From NCBI GenBank assembly GCA_037953745.1, contig JBAKBP010013062.1, forward strand, positions 1 to 64,000: a stretch of DNA of 64,000 bases. Reading direction: 5' to 3'. Made by a program: the position numbers and the translations under genes. The notes under the pieces were generated by a model. That model ran no database searches. It was not told the origin of the DNA and worked only from the letters and a program-made list of their open reading frames with translations. Positions 1-9,404 of the stretch are shown here, piece after piece. The stretch is from Lithodes maja. Lineage: Eukaryota > Arthropoda > Malacostraca > Decapoda > Lithodidae. Positions within the stretch are counted from its first letter, which is position 1; each line of letters starts with the position of its first letter.

Positions 1-1
1 G

Positions 2-2479
2 ACTGACCACAAGACTAGCACCGTCCCATTTAAGAAGGGGCCGGGCCCTTCCCAGTACCAAGGGAAGCCCAGAGGGGAGTTGGAGTGTTATCATTGTCAT
101 GAAAAGGGGCACTTTGCAAGAGTCTGTCCTAGCAAACCACCTACAGCAGCTGTGTCTTTGGCCTGCAACATTGGTGTGTCTCCGAAGTTTTCTGAGTTTG
201 CCCGGGGCAGTTCGTCAGAGGCTGAGGCACAGCCAATGCAGAAGCACCTGGGAGGCTCGAACCCTGCTCAGGATGTTTTTTGCGACCATAGAGGACGGGG
301 TTGCGTGATGTGGGCGGGGCGCAAGCATGGAGTAGAGGTCTTGCGTGATACAGGTGCTTCCCAGACTCTGATGAATAACTTGACTGGCTACCCTATAAAT
401 GTGGCTCGGGTGGTAGTGGTGCAGGGTATTAATGCAACTCGGTCATACCCGCTGGTGCGGTTGGAGTTGGAGGTGGATGGTGTGACACGTGAATTGGATG
501 TCGGGATTGTGGAGAAACTGCCAGTGGAGGGCGTCGACCTTCTTCTCGGCAACGACTTTGCAATGCCCGCTTCTGAGGTTCTACCCTTAGTCGTTGCCGA
601 GAGGACGGCCGACGTGAGTAGGGAAGAGCAAGAGTGTGTCGAGCGGTGCCAGGCAGAACCCATGGCGTGTGCTGTCACCCGAGCTCGGGCAGCTAAAGTG
701 TCACAGCCTAGTCCTCCGTCTTCAGACCAGCAGAGGAACGATCAACAGGAGGAGGCTAAAGCTGGAGTTGGTTTTAAGAGTTTTGACTCGGCGGCTCTCC
801 TGGGTGATTCAGTATTGGCACCTATGTTAGAGTCTGGAGAGGCCCCAGGACCTGTCACAGCTAGTGAGGAGGTAGGGCCGGAAGAGACTCCGGGGCAGCA
901 ACGTTGCACACGGAGAGAAAAAAGGGTTGCTCAGTTTGATATTGGGGAAGGACTTGGGTTGCTTCGGAAGCATCTAGACAGGTTGGTTCCCTCAGATATT
1001 TGTAAACTGCAGTTGGAGGATCCGGAAGTTCAGAAGTGTGGTAATGGTGCTGTCGAGATTAAACACGAGGACGGGGAAGCATGTCATGTGAACCTGTTGG
1101 AGGAGTTCGTGAGGCAACCACCTGAGCAGCCTACTGTCCCTGCGTTGGTCTGCCGCGGCCAAGGTGGAGAAGGAGAGGGGGGTAGTAGGGCACAGGTGGA
1201 GGAGAGAAGGGATTGTCATGTCTCGGCGGAACAGTGGGCGGGGGACACGAGTCTGGTGGCTGTAGAAGCGCTAGAGCACCTGCCTGAGCAGCAGTGTGCA
1301 GCACTCCAGCACCAGCTCGGTTCATACCCCACTGGTCGTGCCGAGCCCCTGAGTCTCACAACTCGGACGGTGCGAGATGTTCCGCGGGCAGGTCACGTGA
1401 ATGTTAAAAGACCGTTAGCCTCGTTGTTTCGGTGGTTCAAGGTGGGCGACGAGGCTTTGGCATGGTTGCCAGGTCAGGGTCGACCCATGGCTGCCAAGGG
1501 TGGTGGTCAAAAGGAGGACATTGAGCAGATTGGTAAGGTCGGCTGTGGTATCGCAGTGCCCGGTCGTCGCATAGCCTCCCAATGCTGCTCTAGTCTAATG
1601 CAACAGCCCTACCATAGACCGACTGTATCTGGCCATGTCGCTGAAAGCGGTGATGCTGCGCAGGCAGATGTCGTCACAAGGAATGCGGGGGTGCGCATGT
1701 ACGGTATCGGCGGGGAAGCCTTAGCAATAATGAACTGTGGGAGTGACTGCACAGGTGGTACTGATTGTCCCTCTCATGACCTGGCTGTTCTAGGGACGAA
1801 GGTGGAGAAGGAGGGAGACTACAGGTTAGAAGCTGCGGTCTCGGCTGGGTTGTGGGAGGGCACTAGGCATGTTGTTCATGGAGACAGTGCAAGGCAGTTG
1901 TTTACTAGGCTATGGCAGTACTTTCGCATGTTTGTTGCTTCTCCAGGCCTGATGTACGGGGTAGAATCCGACATGCAGGCTGGAGATAGTGCAAGGCTCA
2001 GTTTAATTCCCTACCGTATAAATCCTGCTCGACAGCCTGTGGTGCAAGCAGAGCTGGATTACGTGTGGACGAAGGATCTGAGGGATAAGGAATGTCGTGA
2101 GTGGTCGTTGCTTGTAACTTTGTCCGAGCGTGCTAAAGAGGTATGTGGTTTTGTTGTGGACGGGAGTACCTACCAGTGCAATGTTATGCCTGACGGACTT
2201 AAGAATGCACTAGCAACGTTTCAGAACCTGATGAATGAAAGTGAAAAGGACGATGATGCGCTGGGGCATTTCGAGGTCTATGTTCCAGCCTATGGTCCGG
2301 TCGTTGTAGTTTACCCAGATCATCACCCTCTCAAGATCTTGGACCAGTTTCACAATCGGAATATGAGGCTGACCAGGTGGTCACTAAGGTTATTGATATA
2401 TAACCTGGACATACGCCATATTGCCGGTTGTGACAACGTGGTTGCAGATGGTCGTTCAAGGGTATATGATCCTGGGTAA
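2..2479 (+). CDS. Gag/protease-RNase H remnant polyprotein, partial, internally deleted
   Basis: The frame is open from the first bases of the window, so the start lies upstream. It opens with a CCHC zinc knuckle (CX2CX4HX4C, bases 86-127) that would bind RNA in the Gag particle. A retropepsin active site DTGAS follows at about base 347, with LLGNDF further on. A long acidic, Pro/Gln-rich stretch has no recognisable fold. Only a scrap of the RT thumb/palm remains (VMPDGLKNALATFQNLMN, near 2187), with no YXDD box. The C-terminus resembles the RNase H end of gypsy polyproteins (DHHPLKIL, then LTRWSLRLL and DNVVADGRSRV). Family knowledge: intact gypsy pol would have about 400 residues of RT plus an integrase here. 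Odd: despite this loss the frame stays open for about 825 codons. Either a deletion kept frame or a selected non-autonomous derivative exists. Confidence 0.7.
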   Translation, partial: TDHKTSTVPFKKGPGPSQYQGKPRGELECYHCHEKGHFARVCPSKPPTAAVSLACNIGVSPKFSEFARGSSSEAEAQPMQKHLGGSNPAQDVFCDHRGRGCVMWAGRKHGVEVLRDTGASQTLMNNLTGYPINVARVVVVQGINATRSYPLVRLELEVDGVTRELDVGIVEKLPVEGVDLLLGNDFAMPASEVLPLVVAERTADVSREEQECVERCQAEPMACAVTRARAAKVSQPSPPSSDQQRNDQQEEAKAGVGFKSFDSAALLGDSVLAPMLESGEAPGPVTASEEVGPEETPGQQRCTRREKRVAQFDIGEGLGLLRKHLDRLVPSDICKLQLEDPEVQKCGNGAVEIKHEDGEACHVNLLEEFVRQPPEQPTVPALVCRGQGGEGEGGSRAQVEERRDCHVSAEQWAGDTSLVAVEALEHLPEQQCAALQHQLGSYPTGRAEPLSLTTRTVRDVPRAGHVNVKRPLASLFRWFKVGDEALAWLPGQGRPMAAKGGGQKEDIEQIGKVGCGIAVPGRRIASQCCSSLMQQPYHRPTVSGHVAESGDAAQADVVTRNAGVRMYGIGGEALAIMNCGSDCTGGTDCPSHDLAVLGTKVEKEGDYRLEAAVSAGLWEGTRHVVHGDSARQLFTRLWQYFRMFVASPGLMYGVESDMQAGDSARLSLIPYRINPARQPVVQAELDYVWTKDLRDKECREWSLLVTLSERAKEVCGFVVDGSTYQCNVMPDGLKNALATFQNLMNESEKDDDALGHFEVYVPAYGPVVVVYPDHHPLKILDQFHNRNMRLTRWSLRLLIYNLDIRHIAGCDNVVADGRSRVYDPG

Positions 2480-2955
2480 ATTGACACACGGGTAGCCTCC
2501 TGCTTTAGTTTGAATAGTATTTTGCGCTTGGTGCTTGTTGGCTCGCGGTTGTAGCCCAGCGTATTGGGTCGTAAAGCAGGATTGTTGAGCGTTTGGTATA
2601 GAAGAAAATAGGCTGCCCTTATAGTGCAGCCGGAAAAAACATATTAAAATATAAAAATCATATAAAAACTCTTTCTTTTTGATATAGATAATTGTATAAG
2701 TTTGTCATAGCCTATAGTGTTTGAGTAGTCCACGAACTATCAAACGGCTGAGCTGCTGTAAGCTCGCTCTGGGAGCATGATATTATGTCTTTTACTATTG
2801 TTGGGAGGAGTTATGAAATGTGAATTTTTTTTTTTTTTTATAAGATGTGTTTTAGTGATAAACTCAGCGTTGTTTTAGTGCCATGCGGTCGCTGGGTGTG
2901 AGGGGTTTGATGGGGTTCTGTATATCAGATTTTAGCTCAGGGTTGAGCAAGTAAA
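2480..2955 (+). other. Untranslated spacer between pol remnant and LTR
   Basis: No open frame or motif. It contains a short inverted pair (CCTGCTTTAG near 2499 and TAAAGCAGG near 2573) and an AT-rich stretch. It sits where integrase would lie in a complete gypsy element, so the coding loss removed that region rather than moving it. Confidence 0.5.
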
Positions 2956-2968
2956 ATCTTGGGGGAGG
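2956..2968 (+). promoter_or_regulatory. Polypurine tract of LTR element
   Basis: The sequence ATCTTGGGGGAGG lies directly against the LTR start TGTGACG. A purine run at this place primes plus-strand DNA synthesis in LTR retrotransposons. Position and composition fit; no functional proof. Confidence 0.6.
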
Positions 2969-4815
2969 TGTGACGCATGTCGAGTATGAGCATGCTGTAC
3001 AGAACGCCCAGTCAGGCCCCACTCTCGCTAGGATCGTCAGGGCAGGAACTTTGGCTGTAGTCTGTGTAGAGTTTCCTAACTTAGTTTATGTGAGCCGTTG
3101 TACTATAAGTATTATAATTATGTATTTTGTTTTCATCTGAGTCAACGAGTTCTATTTTATATCATTAGTTATAAGTATTGTGTGTGGGACTTATATGTAA
3201 TGATGAGAGGAGAGAGAGAGAGATATTACGTAACGGGGAACAGTGAGTGCGCCACGCTGCAGGTAGGCCTAATTCCCTCCTCCCTCCTCCTTCTAAGCGC
3301 GTGGGAAATCCTTTGTCGATCCCAGATTGAGAGAGAATATTACGTAATGATTGCTAGTGGGCGGTCCTTAAGTAGTTTGAGATATGCCGCTAGAGGGCCG
3401 AGTATAAAAAGAGAGGTTCTTGCCACCATTCTTCAGAACTCATCAGGCAGAGCGACTTCTTATATCCCTTGCAACTATATATATTCTTCCGACTGATGTG
3501 AACTTTCTCTACTCTCTGAACAGCCTATCTTCTTCCCTTCTCGACCCTTTATAACCTCAATGACCCCTTTGGTGCAGATTTAGTCAGCCAAAGTATTATC
3601 GCTTGAGTTCTCACGAGATAAGTGCCTGTTAGATAGCCTATTTTTGGAAGGGTTAACTAGAATAGGATTGATTGATGTTTGTTGCACTCGTATATGCATT
3701 TCCCTGTGTGCGATTATTCATGTTCCTGTTTTCTGCTGGTTTAGGCAATGCTAGACTGGGATAGGGTTTCTGAGTTGTGATTTCCTATGAGTACTAGGTT
3801 GCGGTTGAACCAGTACAATTGCAACGGAGACGTGGAACGCCTAGGTGGTCTTTCTGACTGTGTACCGTGGGAGTTTAGCACTGTGTTGCGAGTGAGGGCT
3901 TTTGCCTATGCCACCCAACACTGTGTTATCTCATTTGCTTGACTTTGAGAGGATCGCCAGGAGAGAACCAGATACTAGTGATCTGGATCTCTCAAGAGAG
4001 CATCCCGTCAATTAACTTAATTTGGCCGCACAGTCTTAAGGACCTCGCTAGGCTACGAGCCGCTTGCTCAGCCATTGTCTCTTAACCTTATGTATCCCAG
4101 CTAGACTTTGCTCGACCAGCAGATACAGCATAGTATTGAAGCTTCTCCTTATGTATATTATTGTTTATGCACTATTGATTTCATGTGTGGCACGCATAGC
4201 TACTTTAGAGATTAGTGGCCCCCGAGCACAATCCTAGTAGGCTATTGACAGTGCATTGTCGGAGTACTTCTTTTATATGTTTGCCATTTACTATTGCTTA
4301 TTCTTATAATTCTTCTTATGTCAATTTAAAGCCTTTAATTACCAGTGAGTTATTCATTAAATTGCTGTTCAAAATCCGATACTTACTTCTTATGAGTATT
4401 CGAGAAGCATCTAACTTTATCAGAAGATTCCTTGCTTGATGCTCGAGGACTATTGTTTAACGTAACGTAATAGTGCCGATCCGAAGTAGAGGGTGGAGGA
4501 CTTCTTAAGTTCTTAGTCAAGGGTGGATTACTTCGGCTTCGGCCAACACTATTCTTTAGTGTTGTAGTACTTTCTTCTTTGTTTGATTGTTGACCAGACT
4601 AGATAACTCCCGTCTTGTTATTAGTCTGTTGTGTGAAACGCTAGTACCGAGTTCTTGTATACCCCGTTATAGCAGATAGAACTCTGGAGGGTAGTGGCGT
4701 TTTTTGTTCGGCTGGCAGTACTCTGGGGTTGGGATCGTGTGTTTCCGTTGTGGCAGCGAGCCATACTCGAGTCCTGTGTAAGAGCCCTAGTGTACCCGAG
4801 TGCCCGGTCGTAACA
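2969..4815 (+). repeat. 3' LTR of gypsy-like element (about 1847 bp)
   Basis: It begins TGTGACG and ends CGTAACA, a near-perfect short terminal inversion of TGT...ACA type, and follows a polypurine tract. It contains a TATA box with an initiator 30 bp downstream. It is long for an LTR but within the range seen in gypsy elements. The 5' LTR is outside the window, so identity between LTRs cannot be used for dating. Short frames inside it have no recognisable product. Confidence 0.65.
3403..3434 (+). promoter_or_regulatory. LTR promoter: TATA box and initiator
   Basis: TATAAAAA at 3403-3410 is followed about 30 bp later by TTCAGAAC (3431-3438), which resembles an arthropod initiator (TCAGT-like). 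Spacing is right for RNA polymerase II, so transcription of the element probably starts near 3434, which would define the U3/R border. Confidence 0.55.
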
Positions 4816-4884
4816 TATGTCTCTTCATCATAATATATACCGTTCAAAGTTTTCATAATTAACAACATATTTCAGTACATAACC

Positions 4885-5030
4885 TTTATGTGGTTTTGTG
4901 TTCTATTATTTCAAATTTTTATTTTGCTAAATCGTTATTTCCACATACTGTATTCATTTTGATCAGTTCTTTTGTTTTTATATTGTGTCGTCCCTGTTTT
5001 GGTTTGTTTATTTTGCAAGTACAGTATTAC
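4885..5030 (+). repeat. SINE-body module (recurrent)
   Basis: This is one of about ten copies in the window of a module with the core TTTTGGTTTGTTTATTTTGC, preceded by TGGTTTTGTGTTCT and followed by an AT-rich end. Other copies: 42380-42440 (-), 45290-45370 (-), 51340-51485, 53800-53930, 55185-55335, 60310-60400 (-), 60480-60640, 60890-60985, 61000-61440 (split) and 63740-63815. The copy at 55075-55335 shows it joined to a tRNA-like head. Confidence 0.7.
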
Positions 5031-5254
5031 ATTACAATAGTATCTCAGTAATTAAGATGAAGAAATGGGCCGGTATTTAATACAGTCTAAACATTTTCAG
5101 AGGGCTGTGCGAATTGACCACTAGCGAGTTTTAGGCAACAAGGAAGTTTGAGCCGTAAACATTGATAATAAATAGTAATGCCGAGAGAGGCACTTTGCCA
5201 AATGAAAGAGTAGGCCGATGTAGGCTTATATGTGCCCCAGTGAAAGTGTTGAGA

Positions 5255-5330
5255 CTGTGTTGGTAGTGTAATGGTTTAGATGCTTATGTTCTGGGTGTGG
5301 TGTCCTGAGTTTGAATCCTGGGAGGACCAT
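5255..5330 (+). repeat. tRNA-like segment (SINE head) with A and B boxes
   Basis: TAGTGTAATGGTTTAGATG resembles a polymerase III A box and GAGTTTGAATCC a B box, spaced as in tRNA genes. The acceptor stem does not pair, so this is tRNA-derived, not a tRNA gene. The same segment is present at 51700-51775. Confidence 0.6.
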
Positions 5331-5423
5331 ATGCTTTCATTTATTTATTCAAGTGCATAGGGGTTTGTAATGTTTGATTAATGTTAAGAACGGGGGGTTC
5401 CTTAATTCCTTGACAGTTATCAT

Positions 5424-7218
5424 GTGTTTCTAACAAATGCCCCCCACAATCTCAGACTTGCTAGTGTGAATGTTGGTAGTTTGAATCTGCGAGCAAATGA
5501 AGTGGCTGAGATGTGTGAGAGGAGGCGAGTGGACGCCTGCTGTTCCCAGGAAACACTCTGGAAGAGGCATGGGGTACAGTGGATTGTCGGAAGAAAAAAA
5601 ATATATAGGATCTACTGGATGGGGGTGGAGACTGATAAAGCGAAAGGGGGAGTGGGTGTTCTGGTGGCTGAAGAGCTGGCGGAGAGTGTGCTTCAGATTA
5701 CGAGAGTTAGTGAAAGGCTGATTGTTCTGAAGTTGAAAGTTGGTGAAAGAATTCTGAATGTCATATCTGCATATGCCCCACAGGCTGGTCTACAGAAAGA
5801 GATAAAAGATGACTTCTGGAATGACACCGTCAGTGTCATTTCAGGCCTCTCGGAGAATGAAATAACAATCGTGGAGGGGGACCTCAATGGTCACGTGGGA
5901 GCATCTGCAGATGGATACGAGGGGGTACATGGAGGAAATGGTTACGGAAGGAGGAATCTGGAAAGCGAATATATATTGGGAGTCCTGCGTTGCACTCAAC
6001 ATGGTTGTGTGTAACACGAAGTTCAAGAAAAGACAGAGCCATCCTGATCACATATAACTCTGGGGTCTCCAGTAGCCCAATAGATTACTTCTTGGTTAAC
6101 AGGAAAGACTGGAAACTGGTTCGAGATGTAAAGGTCATCCCGAGCGAAGAATGTATCCCCCAGCATAAGCTACTTGTGTGTGACATGAGCTTATACAGAG
6201 ATCCTAAGCACAAGAAGGTATACATACCCAAAAGGAAAGTGTGGCTGCTGAAGAACAAGGAAGTTAGGGATAGGTTGCATAGTGAACTGGAGGAAATTAA
6301 TAGAAATAAGGAAGCTAGGCCTAACGATGTAAATAGTCAATGGAACTTTCTTAAGCAGAGCCTTATCGCTGCCACTGGCAAAGTCTGTGGGAAAACAAAG
6401 GGTCACCCCTGGAATAAGACCTGGTGGTGGAACGATGAGGTAGAACATGCTGTGAAAGAGAAAAGGAGATGCTTCAAAGCATGGAAGAAGGGAGGCAGCA
6501 AGGAGGAATACCAGGCAGCTAAACGAACTGCCAAAAGACTTATTTACAATGCTAAAAAAGGCATTAAGGACCTGGTCCTCGAACAAGTGTGTAACACTGA
6601 CAATCCCAATGGGATCTTCAACCTAGCTAGGCGAGTTAAAAATTACAATAGGAATATTATAGGTGAACAATGTGTTGGAAACGATAATGGGAAGATTGTG
6701 TATGCAGAAAATGAAATCAGAGAAGCATGGAAGGCACACTATGAACGATTGCTAAATGTAGAGTTTGAATGGGATAAGGAACAGCTTAGTATCGAAAAAC
6801 CAATATCTGGACCTCCTCCTTTGATAGCACCAGCTGTAGTGAGCGGCGCAATCAATAAAATGAAGGACGGTAAAGCTGCTCTGACATTGTCGCTGAGATG
6901 ATAAAAGCTTCAGGGGAGACTGGTATCAACTTAGTCACTGAGTTGATAAACACCATTATTAAAGATGATAAAATCCCAGAGGATTGGCTCAAAAGTGTAA
7001 TAGTAAATATATACAAAGGAAAAGGGGATGCGCTAGATAGAGGAAATTATATGGGCCTGAAAATGCTTGACCAAATCACGAAGGTCTGTGAGAGAGTCTT
7101 TGAGGGTTTGATCAAGCAAAGCATCTCCATTGATGATATGCAGTTTGGTTTTATGCCAGGACGGGTACAACCGATGCTATCTTCATAGTCAGGCAGATAC
7201 AGGATAGATACTTACCAG
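5424..7218 (+). pseudogene. LINE endonuclease/RT, frameshifted, copy 1
   Basis: The product would be an apurinic-type endonuclease plus RT for target-primed integration. Seen in order: endonuclease start (RLASVNVGSLNLRANEVAEM), Glu in SQETLW, GDLNGH (about 5877), a shift near 5985, a second shift near 6045, then ITYNSG and the linker (WWNDEVEHAVKEKRR). The RT start follows (LINTIIKDDKIPEDW, YKGKGD, MQFGFMPGR). Against the copy at 51.9-53.6 kb this one lacks 7 bases after GGTAAAGCT (near 6874), and a further base is missing from a G run near 7165. The catalytic RT palm is absent. A clade in the RTE/CR1 range is likely but not determined. Confidence 0.75.
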
Positions 7219-7404
7219 TAGTGTGAGGGGGGGAGTAGGGCACGGACAGGAGGAGCGGGATGATGTAGCTGCTGAAGGAATGGTAGAAAGATTAAGGATT
7301 ATGTTTCGTAATGTTGATGTGTTTACCCAGGACAAGAAAAGAGAACTGATATGTAGGTTGCAGGATGAAGAGGAAAAACCTTATGTCATAGCCTTACAAG
7401 AAGT
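7219..7404 (+). pseudogene. CR1/L2-like LINE, N-terminal endonuclease fragment (left part of split element)
   Basis: The frame from 7279 reads the start of an endonuclease domain (MFRNVDVFTQDKKRELICRL) up to ALQEV at 7404. It resumes at 9405 with QEVRPKNARIERE. The cut falls inside the conserved QE catalytic motif and is explained by insertion of the opposite-strand LINE 7405-9404. Confidence 0.8.
7397..7404. repeat. Target-site duplication CAAGAAGT, left copy
   Basis: CAAGAAGT here and at 9405-9412 bracket the family B LINE. Removing the insert and one copy restores the reading frame of the host LINE. Confidence 0.9.
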
Positions 7405-9404
7405 CTATCTATCTATCTATTGCCTGACGCCGTGATCCCCGAAGGGGTGGCCACGAACGAACCGCCCCCATGCACCTCTGTCCCCAGTCAGTCGACGCCC
7501 CTCCCCCCCAACCAGCACCGCCTTCATTCATGTAGTTCCTCACTCCATCCTTCCACCTCATATTCGGTCTACCTCTCCCCCTCTGTCCCTCCACCTCGCT
7601 CTCGTACACCCTCTTAGTCATTCTCTCGCTTTCCATACGTTCCATATGGCCGAACCATCTCAAGTTGTTCCTTTTCACACTTTCCAGCACATCTACCTCC
7701 ACACCACACCTCCTTCTTACTTCCTCATTAGTCTGTCTATCCCTCCATGTAATTCCGCACGCACTCCTTAAGTAATTCATTTCCACTGCTCTCACTCTTG
7801 GTCTGAGTCTCTCAACCAACGTCCATGCTTCGCTTCCGTAAGTCAGTGTCGGGATTACCACACTGTCATGCAAGGACTTCTTCACTTCCATACTGACCAC
7901 CCTATTTCTTGTTACTGCTTTTAGCGTTCCTACAACCCTCTTCCCCTGTTGTACCCTCTCCCGCACCTCTTCATCCATAGTCCCATCTTTACTCAACACA
8001 CTGCCCAGATACTTAAAAGAGTTGACGATCTCCATAGCCTGACCGTTCAGCTTCATCTCACACTCTGTGACTTCACCCCTTTCGAAGACCATAACCTTGC
8101 TCTTCCCCGTATTTACCTTCAAATTCCGTTTTTCGCACACTGTTCCAAACTCATTTACCAGACCCTGCAACTCCCATTCATTATCACTCATCAGAACTGT
8201 ATCATCCGCAAACAGCAGTATAGGTAGCTTCCACTCAATTCCCTCCCTTTTCAGCGATACACCAACATCCACTGCTCTTGATAGTATTTCTTTCATAACT
8301 CCATCCATATATACAGTAAACAACCACGGGGACATCACACACCCCTGTTTCAAACCAACATTCAGGTCAAAGAACTCGCTCTGCTCACTCTCCACACGTA
8401 CTGCCGCCTTTGCACCCTCATACATGCTCTTCACTGCTTTCAGCAACTTGCCCTCTACTCCGTATATTCTAAGTACTTTCCACAAACCTTCTCTATCCAC
8501 TCTGTCATAGGCCTTCTCCAAGTCCATAAAGGCAACATACACCTTTTGTTTCTTCTCCAGATACTTCTCCACAACACAATTCAGGGTAAAAATCTGATCT
8601 ACACATCCTCTTCCCTTCCTAAAGCCTCCCTGCTCGTCGCCTATCCATTTCTCCGTTCTCACTCTCACTCTCTCAATCACTACCCTACTGTATACCTTCC
8701 CTACTACGCTTAGAAGACATATTCCTCGGTGGTTACCACACACTCCTCTTTCCCCTTTGCCCTTATATAGGGGGACTATTATGCCAGTCTTCCAGTCATC
8801 GGGTGCACTCCCCTTCTCCCATGCTAGTTTGCACATTTTCCATACCCATTCTATCACTATCTCACCACCATACCTCAACATTTCCCCACACACTCCATCT
8901 GTTCCTGGTGCTTTCCCCAACTTCACTCTTTTCATGGCTTCCCACACTTCTGACCTCCTGATCCCCACCTCCTCCTCCACTACTTCTCTTCTTCTCCCTC
9001 CCATACCATATCCAGCTATGTTTGCTGGCTCTTCATTCCTTTCATTTAGCAACTCACTGAAGTACTCCCTCCATCTTTCGACTCTCTCTTGCTTCTCGGC
9101 TAGCATTCTCCCATTCTTATCTTTCACACCCTTACTGTTTCCCTTGCTACCTTCCCTAACTTTCTTGACTTCTTTCCAGAACAGTTTCTTACTCTCCCTC
9201 CATTTTACACTCAGATTCCTTCCAAATTCCTCATCTACTCTTCTCTTACTTTCCTTCACTACTCTCTTCACCACCCTCTTACTCTCCACGTACCTCGCTC
9301 GTTTCTGTCTCTCGGAATCTTCATTCCCTCTACTACCCAACCACTCTCTATATGCTTTCTTCTTTTCTTCCACAGCTATTCTTACCTCTTCTGTCCACCA
9401 TACG
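7405..9404 (-). mobile_element. Family B LINE, copy A, 5'-truncated, nested in another LINE
   Basis: Read on the minus strand, this starts inside the linker before RT (TGGTGGACAGAAG) and ends with the family's 3' signature: GGCCACCCCTTCGGGG hairpin, CGGCGTCAGGCAATAG and a (GATA)n tail. 5' truncation, a microsatellite tail and an 8 bp target duplication are hallmarks of target-primed reverse transcription. Five other copies of the 3' end occur in the window. Confidence 0.9.
7409..9373 (-). CDS. Reverse transcriptase of family B LINE (endonuclease missing)
   Basis: 654 residues open without a stop. RT runs from about residue 150 to 420: KLGKAPGTDG (152-161), the catalytic Asp block LEKAYDRVD (285-293), GLKQGCVMSPW (340-350) and FADD (388-391). 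A C-terminal region with GHMERM, GRGRPNMRWKDG and a Cys/His-poor tail is typical of the family. The endonuclease was lost by 5' truncation, so the copy cannot move itself. One extra G in the run at 7502-7509 shifts the last 30 residues off the family ending GDHGVRQ. The frame chosen begins at the first Met; the coding match extends upstream to about 9401. Confidence 0.85.
   Translation of the reverse strand: MEEKKKAYREWLGSRGNEDSERQKRARYVESKRVVKRVVKESKRRVDEEFGRNLSVKWRESKKLFWKEVKKVREGSKGNSKGVKDKNGRMLAEKQERVERWREYFSELLNERNEEPANIAGYGMGGRRREVVEEEVGIRRSEVWEAMKRVKLGKAPGTDGVCGEMLRYGGEIVIEWVWKMCKLAWEKGSAPDDWKTGIIVPLYKGKGERGVCGNHRGICLLSVVGKVYSRVVIERVRVRTEKWIGDEQGGFRKGRGCVDQIFTLNCVVEKYLEKKQKVYVAFMDLEKAYDRVDREGLWKVLRIYGVEGKLLKAVKSMYEGAKAAVRVESEQSEFFDLNVGLKQGCVMSPWLFTVYMDGVMKEILSRAVDVGVSLKREGIEWKLPILLFADDTVLMSDNEWELQGLVNEFGTVCEKRNLKVNTGKSKVMVFERGEVTECEMKLNGQAMEIVNSFKYLGSVLSKDGTMDEEVRERVQQGKRVVGTLKAVTRNRVVSMEVKKSLHDSVVIPTLTYGSEAWTLVERLRPRVRAVEMNYLRSACGITWRDRQTNEEVRRRCGVEVDVLESVKRNNLRWFGHMERMESERMTKRVYESEVEGQRGRGRPNMRWKDGVRNYMNEGGAGWGGGASTDWGQRCMGAVRSWPPLRGSRRQAIDR

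Larger units (their letters stand above)
1..4815 (+). mobile_element. Ty3/gypsy-like LTR retrotransposon, 3' part
   Basis: Seen: a gag-protease-like frame, a C-terminal RNase H-like tail, a polypurine tract, and a downstream block starting TGTGACG and ending CGTAACA, as expected for an LTR. The element runs off the left edge, so the 5' LTR, primer binding site and most of gag are outside the window. No integrase and almost no RT palm can be found between protease and the 3' LTR, so this copy is non-autonomous. The right border is supported because the sequence from about 4816 matches sequence at 51279 where no LTR precedes it. Confidence 0.8.
4816..7218 (+). mobile_element. Broken non-LTR retrotransposon (LINE), copy 1 of a duplicated block
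   Basis: The block matches 51279-53552 with few differences, both starting at TATGTCT. It comprises a SINE-like body (4885-5030), a tRNA-like segment (5255-5330), then endonuclease and RT coding sequence. The 3' half of RT and the 3' UTR are absent; the match to LINE coding ends near 7218, where another LINE fragment begins. Both copies carry the same frameshifts, so they come from one already damaged source. Confidence 0.75.

Noticed and set aside
3098..3496. 132-codon ORF in the LTR
   Set aside because: No similarity or motif; it overlaps the TATA box region of the LTR.
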